Positions 54,650-63,170 of a DNA stretch of 64,000 bases are shown piece by piece. The DNA lies in the NCBI RefSeq assembly GCF_900106595.1, contig NZ_FNNC01000004.1:60305-124304 (forward strand), written 5' to 3'. The translations under genes were made by a program, and so were the position numbers. Within the stretch, counting starts at the first letter, position 1. Each line of letters starts with the position of its first letter. The notes below the pieces were generated by a model, which saw only the letters and a program-made list of their open reading frames with translations, was not told the DNA's origin and ran no database searches. This DNA is from Marinococcus luteus (GTDB lineage Bacteria; Bacillota; Bacilli; Bacillales; Marinococcaceae).

Positions 54650-54673
54650 TTCCCTCCAATGGGAAGGCTTTTT
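54650..54673 (+). terminator. Terminator after the GNAT gene
   Basis: Stem CTTCCC/GGGAAG with 6-nt loop, then GCTTTTTTTATTG. Confidence 0.75.
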
Positions 54674-55240
54674 TTATTGCCGGTAAGCTGTATAAAAAAG
54701 CATAAGAACACCTTTGACTTTTTCCGGACCGGCATTAATATAGGCGTGGTTATGATCGGCCCGGAAGCGCAGCGCGTCATCCGGACCCATTAATTGTTTA
54801 CTTGCCTCTTTCGTCTGCACTTCCATCCGCCCTTCGTTTACAATAATGTATTCTTCTACTCCAAATGGGTGGGCAGAGGAATAATGGCTTCCCCCTGAAG
54901 CCAGCACAAATTCATACCATTCGACTGGAGCCTGCTCGTGTTTGGAAAAAATATTCCGGACTGCGTAGCCGTTCTCCCCTTCAAGCCATTCAGTTTGATC
55001 AGCGGAAACAAATTCCATGTCCGGCCGCTTTTGCTGCAGAAACGTGGAAAACCCTACACCCATCCCTTCTGCAATCTTCCACAGCGTCGTAATCGTCGGG
55101 TTCGATGCCCCGCGCTCAATCTGTCCAAGCATCGGCTTGCTTACACCTGTTGCTTCAGACAGTCTATCCAGACTCCACCCACGCTCATGGCGAAGCTGCC
55201 GTAATGTTTTGCCGATTTCTTTTCCAATTGATTCTTTCAT
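54674..55240 (-). CDS. XRE-cupin transcriptional regulator, divergent from azlCD
   Basis: 188-residue regulator with an N-terminal helix-turn-helix (about 9-63: LRQLRHERGWSLDRLSEATGVSKPMLGQIERGASNPTITTLWKIAE) and a C-terminal cupin domain (about 105-185: HPFGVEEYIIVNEGRMEV, DALRFRADHNHAYINAG). Such XRE-cupin proteins sense small molecules and act on neighbouring genes. Its divergence from azlCD suggests control of branched-chain amino acid export. Start at MKESIGKEIG follows AGAGGTGA; the extension to 55273 runs into the palindrome and is rejected. Confidence 0.9.
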   Translation of the reverse strand: MKESIGKEIGKTLRQLRHERGWSLDRLSEATGVSKPMLGQIERGASNPTITTLWKIAEGMGVGFSTFLQQKRPDMEFVSADQTEWLEGENGYAVRNIFSKHEQAPVEWYEFVLASGGSHYSSAHPFGVEEYIIVNEGRMEVQTKEASKQLMGPDDALRFRADHNHAYINAGPEKVKGVLMLFYTAYRQ

Positions 55241-55253
55241 TTTTTCACCTCTG

Positions 55254-55273
55254 TTGTATAATATAACATACAA
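55254..55273. promoter_or_regulatory. Palindrome in the azlC/regulator divergent promoter region
   Basis: TTGTAT-N8-ATACAA inverted repeat between the regulator start and azlC. A plus-strand TATAAT (55282-55287) lies just beside it, upstream of azlC; its -35 is not clear. Good candidate operator for the XRE-cupin protein. Confidence 0.5.
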
Positions 55274-55307
55274 AAATATATTATAATTAAATAGAAAGGA
55301 GTTCCTT

Positions 55308-56018
55308 ATGAATAATACGGCTCCATTAGAACACTCCTGGGCCAGCGGCCTTACTCAGGGGCTTCCTATCGCCGCCGGTTATGTTCCTGCAGCTTTGGGA
55401 TTTGGGCTGCTTGGCGCCAACAGCGGTCTTTCCATTTATGAAACAGCACTTATGAGTATTATCATTTTTTCCGGCGCCGCCCAGTATATGGCTATTGGGC
55501 TGATTACTGCCGGGGCTGGTTTATACAGCATTTGGATTTCTACGTTCCTCATAAATATCCGCCATTTATTGATGAGTGCTTCTGCCAAACAATTCCTTTT
55601 CTCTGCTTCTAAATGGAAACAGGCTGTTTTAGCGTTTGGTTTAACAGATGAAGTCTTCGCGCTGCTCTCTGCCAGAAGGAATAAAACGAACGTATTTTTC
55701 GGGATTGGGGTCTTTTTGGCAGCATATATCAGCTGGGTTACTTTTTCATGTGCCGGATATTATTTTGGTGCCTTCTTTCCCGATTATCTGCAGATCAGCA
55801 TGGATTTTGCCTTATATGCCCTTTTTGCAGCGCTGTTGTTTCCCGCAATTTTAAAATACCGGATGGCTCTTTACACCGCTGGCCTAAGCGCAGCTATCAA
55901 CACTTTTCTTGGGACCTGGCTTTCTTCAGGATGGGCTGTTCCAGCTGCAATGACTGCCTCAGTCGTTATTGTCGTATATGTCAGTTCCTTTAAGCAGAAA
56001 AAGGGGAGTCAGTCATGA
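55308..56018 (+). CDS. azlC: AzlC family protein (branched-chain amino acid permease)
   Basis: 236-residue membrane protein, large component of the AzlCD exporter for branched-chain amino acids and analogues. Typical: GLTQGLPIAAGYVPAALGFGLL, FSGAAQYMAIGLI, FLINIRHLLMSASA, LTDEVFALL. Five to seven transmembrane segments. RBS AAAGGAG. Overlaps azlD by four bases. Confidence 0.92.
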   Translation: MNNTAPLEHSWASGLTQGLPIAAGYVPAALGFGLLGANSGLSIYETALMSIIIFSGAAQYMAIGLITAGAGLYSIWISTFLINIRHLLMSASAKQFLFSASKWKQAVLAFGLTDEVFALLSARRNKTNVFFGIGVFLAAYISWVTFSCAGYYFGAFFPDYLQISMDFALYALFAALLFPAILKYRMALYTAGLSAAINTFLGTWLSSGWAVPAAMTASVVIVVYVSSFKQKKGSQS

Positions 56019-56317
56019 ACTTGCTTCTTTTAATCATTGGAATGGGCGTTATTACATATGTAACGAGAGTTGTTCCTTTCTTTTCGCTAAATGTTAACCG
56101 CCTGCCCGTCTCCGTGCAGCAGGCGCTCCAGCTCATCCCGTACGCGGCGCTTGGAGCTCTGCTGCTTCCGGGGGCCCTGCGTTCCCCGCCTGATGTCTGG
56201 TTCGGCCTGTTCGGTCTCTGCACGGCCTTTTTGATCGCTCTTATAGGCGGCAGATTCACTGCTATCATTTGCGGCACCATCGGTTTGCTTTCTCTCGCTG
56301 CTTTTTTTATTTATTGA
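56015..56317 (+). CDS. azlD: AzlD domain-containing protein
   Basis: 100-residue membrane protein, small subunit of AzlCD, with about four hydrophobic segments and the family segment MGVITYVTRVVPFF, VQQALQLIPYAALGALLLPG. ATGA overlap with azlC indicates coupled translation. Confidence 0.9.
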   Translation: MNLLLLIIGMGVITYVTRVVPFFSLNVNRLPVSVQQALQLIPYAALGALLLPGALRSPPDVWFGLFGLCTAFLIALIGGRFTAIICGTIGLLSLAAFFIY

Positions 56318-56326
56318 CGCTAAAAA

Positions 56327-56349
56327 GCAGGAGCTTTGCCAGCTCCTGC
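56327..56349 (-). terminator. Terminator of the YitT-BsuPI unit
   Basis: Perfect 9-bp stem GCAGGAGCT and complement, 5-nt loop, then TTTTTAGCG on the minus strand. Confidence 0.85.
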
Positions 56350-56351
56350 AC

Positions 56352-56822
56352 TTACGGGGTGTTAGATGTTTCCAAAGCCGGAGCATCCAGATTTTCAGCA
56401 AGGATCCGGAATTCTGCCCGGTACGAATTTTCAGGATCGAGAAGATCTGCATCAAGCTCTTCGTCCCACCTTCGTATATTTCCGGCACTAACCTCCACAG
56501 ATTTCTCCGCCTGCGTAAACACCTTTCCCTCCGAATATATATAAACTGGTTCGGATACGCCCTCTTCTTTAATAATAACTTCTATTTCCTGGCCGTCCGG
56601 AAAATCCAGCTTCATTTCTCCATTGCCCGTATTTTCAAATTCCAAATGCCAGGTGTTGTTTTCAGTATCCAGAGTGCCGGCAAGCTCCCAATCACTTTTT
56701 ATCATTGAAGCTTCCAGACTTCCGGCGGAAGGCTCTTCAGCAGTCTGTTCGCTGCCGCACGCAGCAGCAGAGAGCGTACAGAAACATACCAGTGCTGCAG
56801 CTAACCACTTTTTTAAGGCCAT
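56352..56822 (-). CDS. Lipoprotein with BsuPI-type domain
   Basis: 156-residue exported lipoprotein. Signal peptide KKWLAAALVCFCTLSAAAC with lipobox cysteine, then a short acidic linker and a BsuPI-like (intracellular proteinase inhibitor) domain: HLEFENTGNGEMKLDFPDGQEIEVII, EPVYIYSEGKVFTQAEKSVEV, FRILAEN. The original BsuPI inhibits an intracellular protease; this one is outside the membrane, so the target is unknown. Start MALKKWL chosen to give the signal peptide, with AGTGAGAG upstream. Follows yitT-like gene by 28 bases. Confidence 0.85.
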   Translation of the reverse strand: MALKKWLAAALVCFCTLSAAACGSEQTAEEPSAGSLEASMIKSDWELAGTLDTENNTWHLEFENTGNGEMKLDFPDGQEIEVIIKEEGVSEPVYIYSEGKVFTQAEKSVEVSAGNIRRWDEELDADLLDPENSYRAEFRILAENLDAPALETSNTP

Positions 56823-56850
56823 CTCTCTCACTTCCCGGCTTTTATTTTGA

Positions 56851-57696
56851 TTAGTCGTCTTTACGGAACAAACCAAACACAGTTGTCGTGTTGATAATGT
56901 TTGTGAATGCCTCCGGGTCTGCCTCCTGAACTACCTGCTGAAGCGTGTACATTTCATAACGTGTAATCACTGTCATTAATATTTCTTTTTCGCTCGCATC
57001 AAATCCTCCCCGGGCAGGAATTCGCGTGATCCCCCTGGTCAGATTTTGATGAATAGCATCCCGCATCTCGTCCGGGTTTTTCGTTACAATTAAAGCAGTA
57101 AGCTTTACGTGCCGTGTGTGAATAGTATCTATGACCCTTGAGCCGACATAGAGCGTTACCAGGGTGTATAAAGCACTTTCCCAGTTATACAGAAACCCGG
57201 CTGCTATAACAATGATTCCGTTCAGCAGCATGAAATACGTGCCTACCGGACGGTCCCCCATACGGGCCAGTACCAGGGCCACAATATCCAGACCTCCCGC
57301 AGAAGCCCCCCATTTCAAGGCCACGGCAGCTCCGGCGGCTGTAATCGCCCCGCCAAAGACACTGTTTAATAAAATGTCTCCTGAAAGTTCAGTAATAGGT
57401 ATAAGGTCAAGAAAAAATGTCGTCAGCGCTACGTGCAAAAAGCTGTAGAACGTAAACAGCCGCCCTACTTTAAACCAGCCGAGCATAGCAATCGGTATAT
57501 TAATTAAAAACAAGAGCACCCCAGTGGAAAGCGGCAGAAAACCTGCAATAATCTGCGCAATCCCGGTGGCTCCGCTCGCAAATACATTTGCCGGCTCCAA
57601 AAACAGGTTCAGGCCGACTGCCATAATCAAAGCCCCGAATACGATAACCAGAACACGTATGACTTCCGATACAATAGATGAATGGCTTGTAAGCAT
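56851..57696 (-). CDS. yitT: YitT family membrane protein
   Basis: 281-residue protein with five to six N-terminal transmembrane segments and a C-terminal soluble DUF2179 domain (about 215-281, GITRIPARGGFDASEKEILMTVITRYE). GATGIAQIIAG and KWGASAGGLDIVALVLAR are family motifs. Function unknown. Start has AAAGGAGGACAA upstream. Gene order yitT close to argC also occurs in B. subtilis. Confidence 0.9.
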   Translation of the reverse strand: MLTSHSSIVSEVIRVLVIVFGALIMAVGLNLFLEPANVFASGATGIAQIIAGFLPLSTGVLLFLINIPIAMLGWFKVGRLFTFYSFLHVALTTFFLDLIPITELSGDILLNSVFGGAITAAGAAVALKWGASAGGLDIVALVLARMGDRPVGTYFMLLNGIIVIAAGFLYNWESALYTLVTLYVGSRVIDTIHTRHVKLTALIVTKNPDEMRDAIHQNLTRGITRIPARGGFDASEKEILMTVITRYEMYTLQQVVQEADPEAFTNIINTTTVFGLFRKDD

Positions 57697-57726
57697 AGTT
57701 GTCCTCCTTTCTGCTGCACGTTCACT

Positions 57727-58482
57727 TTAAATATGGGAAGCAGCCCATTCCGAAGCCGCAATCATCCCTTCTCTCGTTACTTTATGACCCGCTTCCTGCT
57801 GCAGATAATAAGCCTGTCCCGAGGAAGCTCTGTCCGGAAGACGTTCATAAAAGCGGTACGATAATTCGTAAGGTACAACGTCATCTTCTTTTCCATGCCA
57901 AAAAAAGATAGGTTTTGCTTCCACTTTGGCGGGAGCAAGGGAGAGATCATACGTAGCCAGTTTATCTAACAGCTCCTGCTCCTCGCGTTCCGAGAACTCC
58001 CAGTCAGATGTTTTCTTTAATGAACGTATCTGTTCTTCGGCCATTGCTTTCCAGGACGGCGACCCCATCATGATCATGCCCCCCTGGATCCACTCGAAGG
58101 ATCTGAGTGCCCCGCATGAAATGATTCCTCCCATAGAGGTACCGGAAACATACATACGGCCGCTGTCAATCCATTCATATGTAGTCATTTCATTCAGCAG
58201 CGATTCGGTTTCTTCCACTGCCTGCATGACAATATCCCAAAACGCATAGGTTCTTCTGCCGGCATCCATATCACTTTCACGTTCTCCGTGATATAGAGCA
58301 TCCGGAAGAACGACCCGTATCCCGTTTCCTGCCAAATAATAGGCAAAAGAAAGATTCTGCTCTTTACTGCTGCCAAAGCCATGCCAAAATAAAACCGTCG
58401 GCTGCGGATGATGTTTATCTGCCTGCCTGGAAATATGCAGGCTGGGAATATCTGCGATAGTTTGCTTTTCGATAGTAATCAT
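57727..58482 (-). CDS. yitV: Alpha/beta hydrolase, YitV-like
   Basis: 251-residue hydrolase. Oxyanion segment VLFWHGFGSSKEQN, nucleophile Ser in VSGTSMGGIIS, Asp in WHGKEDDVVPYE, His in QQEAGHKVTREGM. Probably an esterase; substrate unknown. Start MITIEKQ has AAAGGATGG upstream, while the in-frame extension to 58545 is unsupported. It precedes yitT by 30 bases and likely shares its transcript. Confidence 0.87.
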   Translation of the reverse strand: MITIEKQTIADIPSLHISRQADKHHPQPTVLFWHGFGSSKEQNLSFAYYLAGNGIRVVLPDALYHGERESDMDAGRRTYAFWDIVMQAVEETESLLNEMTTYEWIDSGRMYVSGTSMGGIISCGALRSFEWIQGGMIMMGSPSWKAMAEEQIRSLKKTSDWEFSEREEQELLDKLATYDLSLAPAKVEAKPIFFWHGKEDDVVPYELSYRFYERLPDRASSGQAYYLQQEAGHKVTREGMIAASEWAASHI

Positions 58483-58598
58483 GCCAATCCATCCTTTACA
58501 GCCGTTATAGTAGTACACTCTGAATATTGTACCCCAGTAAAGCAATTATTGAAAAGACCGAAGCCTTCCATTTCCTTCAATAAGCTTAAATAACAAAA

Positions 58599-58639
58599 AA
58601 AGACAACTGCGTGCATTAAGCACTTTGACAGCTGTCTTT
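58599..58639 (-). terminator. Terminator of the 104-residue protein gene
   Basis: Stem AAAGACAGCTG/CAGTTGTCTTT with an inner GTGC/GCAC helix, followed by TTTTTG on the minus strand. Confidence 0.85.
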
Positions 58640-58646
58640 CCGTTGC

Positions 58647-58961
58647 CTATTTTTCATCTTTTTCCTTGGCTGTCTCGAGCGGTTCTTCATCTTTTTCTTC
58701 TGCTTCTTCATAATGAAGTACAGAGTATTGAGCACCTTCAGAAACCATTTTGTTATCTTCAAAATCCTGAGGGTTCGGGTTACCTACTGTTTCATTCAAT
58801 TCTTTATCTTCTTCTTCTTTCGTTTTGCCGCCTACCTTGGCCGCCGTACGTTTTGATACGTCTTTCACCTGCGCTCTTGTTTCTCCGTCTTTCAGGAAAT
58901 AAACGGCTGCGCCAACAATCAGTGCTGTCAACACGGTCCATAAAATACTATTTTTCTGCAT
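58647..58961 (-). CDS. Hypothetical single-pass membrane protein
   Basis: 104-residue protein with one N-terminal transmembrane helix (ILWTVLTALIVGAAVYFL) and a long very acidic, lysine-rich tail (DGETRAQVKDVSKRTAAK, then EEAEEKDEEPLETAKEKDEK). The tail after the helix resembles YtxH-like general-stress proteins in composition, but I cannot assign it. Start MQKNSILWTV after AGGAGG. Monocistronic. Confidence 0.75.
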   Translation of the reverse strand: MQKNSILWTVLTALIVGAAVYFLKDGETRAQVKDVSKRTAAKVGGKTKEEEDKELNETVGNPNPQDFEDNKMVSEGAQYSVLHYEEAEEKDEEPLETAKEKDEK

Positions 58962-59102
58962 ACAATACGCCTCCTGTCTCAATCAACTTAATTCAATGCT
59001 CTTTTTCGCTATTTCCCAAATCAGTTCATACTAAACCCTTCATCTTGATAGAAAAGAAGCCACGCTCGGCTTTTTCAGTGAAAATTATGGAAGCTGTTAT
59101 AT

Positions 59103-59129
59103 AAAAAAACTGCAGAAATTACTCTGCAG
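59103..59129 (-). terminator. Terminator of the rhodanese gene
   Basis: Short CTGCAG/CTGCAG hairpin with seven T on the minus side. Confidence 0.65.
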
Positions 59130-59140
59130 CTTCTTCTTGG

Positions 59141-59512
59141 TTACTTTTTATATAAATCGTTTACGTCCTTCAACGGATTTTCCATGCCGGAATTCGTTTC
59201 TTCATCCCAGGCGAGCATCCCCCCGGCAAAATTATAAACATTTTCAATCCCGTTGTCCTGAAAATACTGGGCCGTATGCTGGCTTCTCGAACCGCTTCGG
59301 CAGATAAACACGTATGATTCATCTTTTTTAAACTGATCGATCACTTCAGGAACCTGATTCATTGGAAGAAGAGGGACACCCGGTATATGACGTTCTTCAT
59401 ATTCGCCCGGCTCTCTTATATCAATCATGATCGGTGTTTTTTTACCGTTATTATATTGTTCTTTCAGCTCGTCTACGTCCAGCTGACGGATTCCTTCTAA
59501 TTCATAAGCCAC
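59141..59512 (-). CDS. Rhodanese-like domain protein
   Basis: 123-residue single rhodanese domain, a sulfur carrier or transferase. The active-site loop is CRSGSR in YVFICRSGSRSQH with the persulfide Cys; IDIREPGEYEERHIPG is the typical N-terminal motif. Sulfur acceptor unknown. RBS AAAGGGTGA. Single gene. Confidence 0.9.
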   Translation of the reverse strand: MAYELEGIRQLDVDELKEQYNNGKKTPIMIDIREPGEYEERHIPGVPLLPMNQVPEVIDQFKKDESYVFICRSGSRSQHTAQYFQDNGIENVYNFAGGMLAWDEETNSGMENPLKDVNDLYKK

Positions 59513-59639
59513 TCTCGTTCACCCTTTCTATTTTAACTCTCTGGTTCATTCTATCATCTGTGCCCCGATTCATTAAAAGTCTTGTACCTTAGAATAATCC
59601 GTGTCTGATACAATAATGTAAGAATAGGAGGCGGTCAGC

Positions 59640-60539
59640 TTGCATAATGATATTATTTCGCTATTTCCAGAAGCAGTGCCCCAGGAGCATTGGAAGGAAA
59701 TCACCCAGCCCGAACACCACCTTTATTACAGGCTTCCGGACGGTACACAAATGGCTCTTCCCATCCAATCCGTTTCCACCCGGGAGAAGCAGCTGCTCGA
59801 AACTGTGCTCACGCCTGTCTCCCCCGGGAGCCGGGAAGATTCTCCGTGGGCGGCCTATCTTCAGGCAAAAAGTGATACGCTTCCTGAGCAGATCCCCGAG
59901 TCGTTTCGTTTTTTATTTCTTGAAGGGTCCAGCCTTTACCGTTGGAAAAACGATATTCACGATACCCTTCTTGAATATTACCAGCGCTCTGTCACTCTTA
60001 CCGTCATCGGGGATGAAAAGCTTCTTGCTGTTATCCCGGATGATAACTCAGACGAGGAAGAGGTATTTGAGGCCCAGGAATTATCAAGCCTGCTGATGGG
60101 AGACACAATGGTCGATGCTTCTGTTTATTACGGAAGAAAGGTATACCGCAGTGAAAATATCCGTTTAATTTATCAGCAGGAACAGGAGATGTTTTCGTTT
60201 CTTCAGGAGCAACAGCCCTCCAGGCGCTCTTTTGCCCCCTTTGAAGCCCTGCCCTGCATTCATATGATTGAAAATACCCGGTTCTCTAAAAAAGAACTGC
60301 TCCATTATGCTCTCAGCGGCCTTGAACAGGATGAAGAATTAATGCACACTCTTTATACTTTCTTCCTGGAAAACTTAAACAGCAGCGCCACTGCCAAAAG
60401 GCTCCACCTGCACAGGAATACGCTGAAATACCGGCTCGACAAGGTGACAGACCGGATCGGCATCGACGTCAAACAGTTTCTGCACGCTGCTCCGCTCTTT
60501 TTGCTTCTTCAGGCGCAGTACGGTTCGGGCATTGCGTAA
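59640..60539 (+). CDS. PucR/CdaR-type transcriptional regulator
   Basis: 299-residue regulator with a C-terminal PucR-type helix-turn-helix (about 235-290: LMHTLYTFFLENLNSSATAKRLHLHRNTLKYRLDKVTDRIGID) and a long N-terminal region without recognised motif. Start is TTG after TAGGAGG. It faces the FAH-family gene with only one base between their stops, which hints at, but does not prove, control of catabolic genes. Confidence 0.85.
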   Translation: MHNDIISLFPEAVPQEHWKEITQPEHHLYYRLPDGTQMALPIQSVSTREKQLLETVLTPVSPGSREDSPWAAYLQAKSDTLPEQIPESFRFLFLEGSSLYRWKNDIHDTLLEYYQRSVTLTVIGDEKLLAVIPDDNSDEEEVFEAQELSSLLMGDTMVDASVYYGRKVYRSENIRLIYQQEQEMFSFLQEQQPSRRSFAPFEALPCIHMIENTRFSKKELLHYALSGLEQDEELMHTLYTFFLENLNSSATAKRLHLHRNTLKYRLDKVTDRIGIDVKQFLHAAPLFLLLQAQYGSGIA

Positions 60540-60540
60540 G

Positions 60541-61416
60541 CTATACTTTTTTTACTTTATTGGAAAGCGTACCAATCGCCTCCACATGAACATCTACAGC
60601 GTCCCCGTCCTTTAAATACTTAGGAGGATTGAACCCTGAGCCGACACCAGCCGGCGTGCCTGTGGCAATAACATCCCCCGGACGGAGCGTCATACCTCTG
60701 GATAATTGTTCGATCAGCTCTGCAATATCAAAGATAAGATCCGACATACTCCCGGACTGCCTTTTTTCTCCATTTACATAAGTCTCCAGCGTCCAGTCTG
60801 ACGGCTGGCTGGAGGGACCAACAGTAACATACGGGCCGATTGGGCCGTAGGTATCTCCGCTTTTGCCAAGGAAAAACTGCTGGTGACGCTTCTGTACGTC
60901 CCGGGCAGTAATATCATTGAACAAGGTGTAGCCAAACACGTGATCCGATGCATTTTCTTTTGAAATCCGCCTTCCGGCTTTTCCAATAACTACAGCTATT
61001 TCCCCTTCGTAATCCAGAGCTTTTGTAAATGATTCGTCCAATTCTACAGTCTCACCATCCGCGATTAATGAGGAAGACGATTTCGTAAATACCAGCGGTG
61101 CCTCCGGAGCATTTTGCGCCCCCATTTCTGCAGCATGATCAGCATAATTTTTTCCGATACAGATAATGTTCTGCCCTTCCCGCTTAACCGGCGGAAGTAC
61201 TTTTACATTTTCGGCAGCATGCGTTTTGAATTGGTGACGGCTTTCTGCATAATCCTGCCAACGCTCTATAAGCAGGGCCTTTCCGTTGACGGTTTCCTCG
61301 AGCCACTTTCTCAAATCACCGTTTTCCCCAATTTCTAAATCGACATACACATCAAATTCTTCATCGTATCCGGCAAGAAAAGAATGGCCGTTTTGTTCCA
61401 CTGCTGCGATCCGCAT
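60541..61416 (-). CDS. Fumarylacetoacetate hydrolase family protein
   Basis: 291-residue FAH-fold enzyme cleaving C-C bonds or acting as decarboxylase/isomerase on dicarbonyl acids. Core: IICIGKNYADHAAEMG, metal ligands Glu and Asp in LDYEGEIAVVIGK and GYTLFNDITARDVQ, RPGDVIATGTPAGVG. Substrate unknown. RBS AAGGAGG. A membrane-protein gene lies 21 bases upstream. Confidence 0.88.
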   Translation of the reverse strand: MRIAAVEQNGHSFLAGYDEEFDVYVDLEIGENGDLRKWLEETVNGKALLIERWQDYAESRHQFKTHAAENVKVLPPVKREGQNIICIGKNYADHAAEMGAQNAPEAPLVFTKSSSSLIADGETVELDESFTKALDYEGEIAVVIGKAGRRISKENASDHVFGYTLFNDITARDVQKRHQQFFLGKSGDTYGPIGPYVTVGPSSQPSDWTLETYVNGEKRQSGSMSDLIFDIAELIEQLSRGMTLRPGDVIATGTPAGVGSGFNPPKYLKDGDAVDVHVEAIGTLSNKVKKV

Positions 61417-61437
61417 GATTATTTTCCTCCTTGAACA

Positions 61438-62004
61438 CTATTCTGTCTGCTCAGCTTCAATCGTTACTCCGTCGAGCTCTAGGCTCCCCCCGTTCAGCAG
61501 CCGGCTTTCGGCTTCCTGGGCGGGTGCCCGCCATTCCTTCTCATACGCTTCTTCAAACTCCACACGGGAGTGGTTAAAAAACAGGCCGTTTCCAGCTATA
61601 TAAGGCTCGTACGATTCCAGAAAGGCCTCTTCGCCCGTTACCTGAACACGGACGAGAACATCGCTGCCATCCCACTGGTCGCTTTTATAATATCCAAAAG
61701 CATACACGTTATCGAGCACCGCGTAAGAGCCCAGGGGGATAATTGCTTTCGTTTCCTGCGCTTCTTCAAGGCTGTCGGAGGTTATTAATTGTTCCCCCGG
61801 CTGCAGACGGTCGGCAAAACTGAAGCTCAAATAAAAAAATAATCCCACCATAAACACAGCGAGCAGCGGGGAAAGCAGCCGTTCTATCCGCTTTGACCGG
61901 TTAGCGCCAGCCCGGTGCAGCGCATACCCTGCCACTCCTCCTATTATTAGTGTAACAATAGCGCAGATGACGTAAAAAACCCAGGGAGTTATTGTCCAAA
62001 TCAT
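61438..62004 (-). CDS. Hypothetical membrane protein
   Basis: 188-residue protein with two N-terminal transmembrane helices (PWVFYVICAIVTLIIGGVAGYAL and LLAVFMVGLFFYLSFSF) and a C-terminal acidic extracellular or cytosolic domain that may be beta-rich (YAVLDNVYAFGYYKSDQWDG). No family recognised. It shares a strand with the FAH gene 21 bases downstream. RBS AAAGGATT. Confidence 0.7.
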   Translation of the reverse strand: MIWTITPWVFYVICAIVTLIIGGVAGYALHRAGANRSKRIERLLSPLLAVFMVGLFFYLSFSFADRLQPGEQLITSDSLEEAQETKAIIPLGSYAVLDNVYAFGYYKSDQWDGSDVLVRVQVTGEEAFLESYEPYIAGNGLFFNHSRVEFEEAYEKEWRAPAQEAESRLLNGGSLELDGVTIEAEQTE

Positions 62005-62166
62005 TGTCTAATCCTTTCTTTGTACCTTCGTTAAAAATTTCTTTCCTATCGTATCACATCCTCCCTTTCCATCAGAAACAGAAGCTTTTCCCCTCAAACA
62101 CATATACGGGTTTAGTTCTATATGAAAGCGGTAATACAAACTTAAATACCTCAGGGGGGATCGTTG

Positions 62167-62607
62167 ATGAATAAACTGCATACCTCACTGGCTGTCTGGG
62201 CACTCTTTTTGTTTGTTATGGCCTTTGTCCTCCCCTTTACGACAAACGGCAGCAGCACCCTGGCTGATTTAATGCACAGCTATACGATCTATGGCTTTTT
62301 TTCCCTCGTACCAATTATTGTTTACGGCACTATTCTTTCGATCTGTTCAGACTGGATTACCAACCTTTTCTTCAGGCGCATCCCCGAAGTCTCCCTCGTT
62401 CTGCACATGATTGGTGGAGCTTTTGTTTATGCTTTTTCCCAGCACTGGAACATCGCACTCATGGGCATTTTCGCCGCTGTTTTATTTTTTACGCTCGACC
62501 AGCTGTTCGTTCTCTGGCACCGGCGGTTTTCCTTTGTGGCAAACGTTTCTTTTGTTCTCAGCTTCAGCAGTGTCCTTCTGATGTTTTTCGGTGCTTCTTT
62601 TTCCTGA
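62167..62607 (+). CDS. Hypothetical membrane protein
   Basis: 146-residue protein with four predicted transmembrane helices (AVWALFLFVMAFVLPF, TIYGFFSLVPIIVYGTIL, LVLHMIGGAFVYAFS, NVSFVLSFSSVLLMFF). No recognised family. ATG at 62167 with GGGGGG upstream; TTG three bases earlier is also possible. Followed by a bidirectional terminator. Confidence 0.7.
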   Translation: MNKLHTSLAVWALFLFVMAFVLPFTTNGSSTLADLMHSYTIYGFFSLVPIIVYGTILSICSDWITNLFFRRIPEVSLVLHMIGGAFVYAFSQHWNIALMGIFAAVLFFTLDQLFVLWHRRFSFVANVSFVLSFSSVLLMFFGASFS

Positions 62608-62615
62608 ACAGATAT

Positions 62616-62654
62616 AAATATGCCCCAGGACTGAGAAGCCACTGGAGCATATTT
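62616..62654. terminator. Bidirectional terminator between the membrane gene and accB
   Basis: Stem AAATATGCCCCAG/CTGGAGCATATTT with one mismatch, about 13-nt loop, and T-run on the plus side. Confidence 0.75.
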
Positions 62655-62655
62655 T

Positions 62656-63141
62656 TTATGAAGGGTTCACCCGGAAAAGAGGCTGCCCGTATTCTACTAA
62701 CTCTCCGTCTTCCACTAAAATCTCTGCGATTTCTCCAGTGACTTCTGCTTCAAGCTCATTCATCAGCTTCATTGCCTCTACGATGCAGACAATTGTGTCC
62801 GGCTTAATCGCCGCCCCCTTTTCCACATAGGCCCCTGCTTCCGGTGAAGGTGAACGGTAAAACGTGCCTACCATCGGTGATGTAATTTCGTAATAATTGG
62901 AATCCGCTTCCTTCATCCTGCTGTCTTTCGGCCCTTCTTCTTTTTTCGTTTCTGACGGCTGCGGGGCCGGCTGGGCGACTGGCTGCGGAGCCGGCGCTGC
63001 GGTCTGCTCTGCCACGGGGCGCATTGCTGCTTCTTTACGTATAGTAACCTTCTCTTTCATGTCGTTGCGGATCTCCAGCTCTCCGACAGAGGACTCGTCC
63101 ACCGCCTGAATGAGCTCTTTAATTTCTTCAATAGAATACAT
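62656..63141 (-). CDS. accB: Biotin carboxyl carrier protein of acetyl-CoA carboxylase
   Basis: 161-residue BCCP. N-terminal helix EEIKELIQAVDESS typical of AccB, a Pro/Ala/Gln-rich linker (about 43-75), and a biotinyl domain with the target Lys in VEAMKLMNE and SPMVGTFYRSPSPEAGAYV. It carries biotin between carboxylase and transferase. RBS AGAGGAGAG. Order on this strand is accC, tetR, accB, so a TetR gene splits the usual accBC pair. It may be a second, catabolism-linked set. Confidence 0.9.
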   Translation of the reverse strand: MYSIEEIKELIQAVDESSVGELEIRNDMKEKVTIRKEAAMRPVAEQTAAPAPQPVAQPAPQPSETKKEEGPKDSRMKEADSNYYEITSPMVGTFYRSPSPEAGAYVEKGAAIKPDTIVCIVEAMKLMNELEAEVTGEIAEILVEDGELVEYGQPLFRVNPS

Positions 63142-63170
63142 TAGGGTTCTCTCCTCTCAAAAATAAACAC

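Noticed and set aside
62121..62140. cre-like TGAAAGCGGTAATA upstream of a membrane-protein gene
   Set aside because: It lacks the final CA of the catabolite-response consensus and lies upstream of a gene with no carbon-use link.
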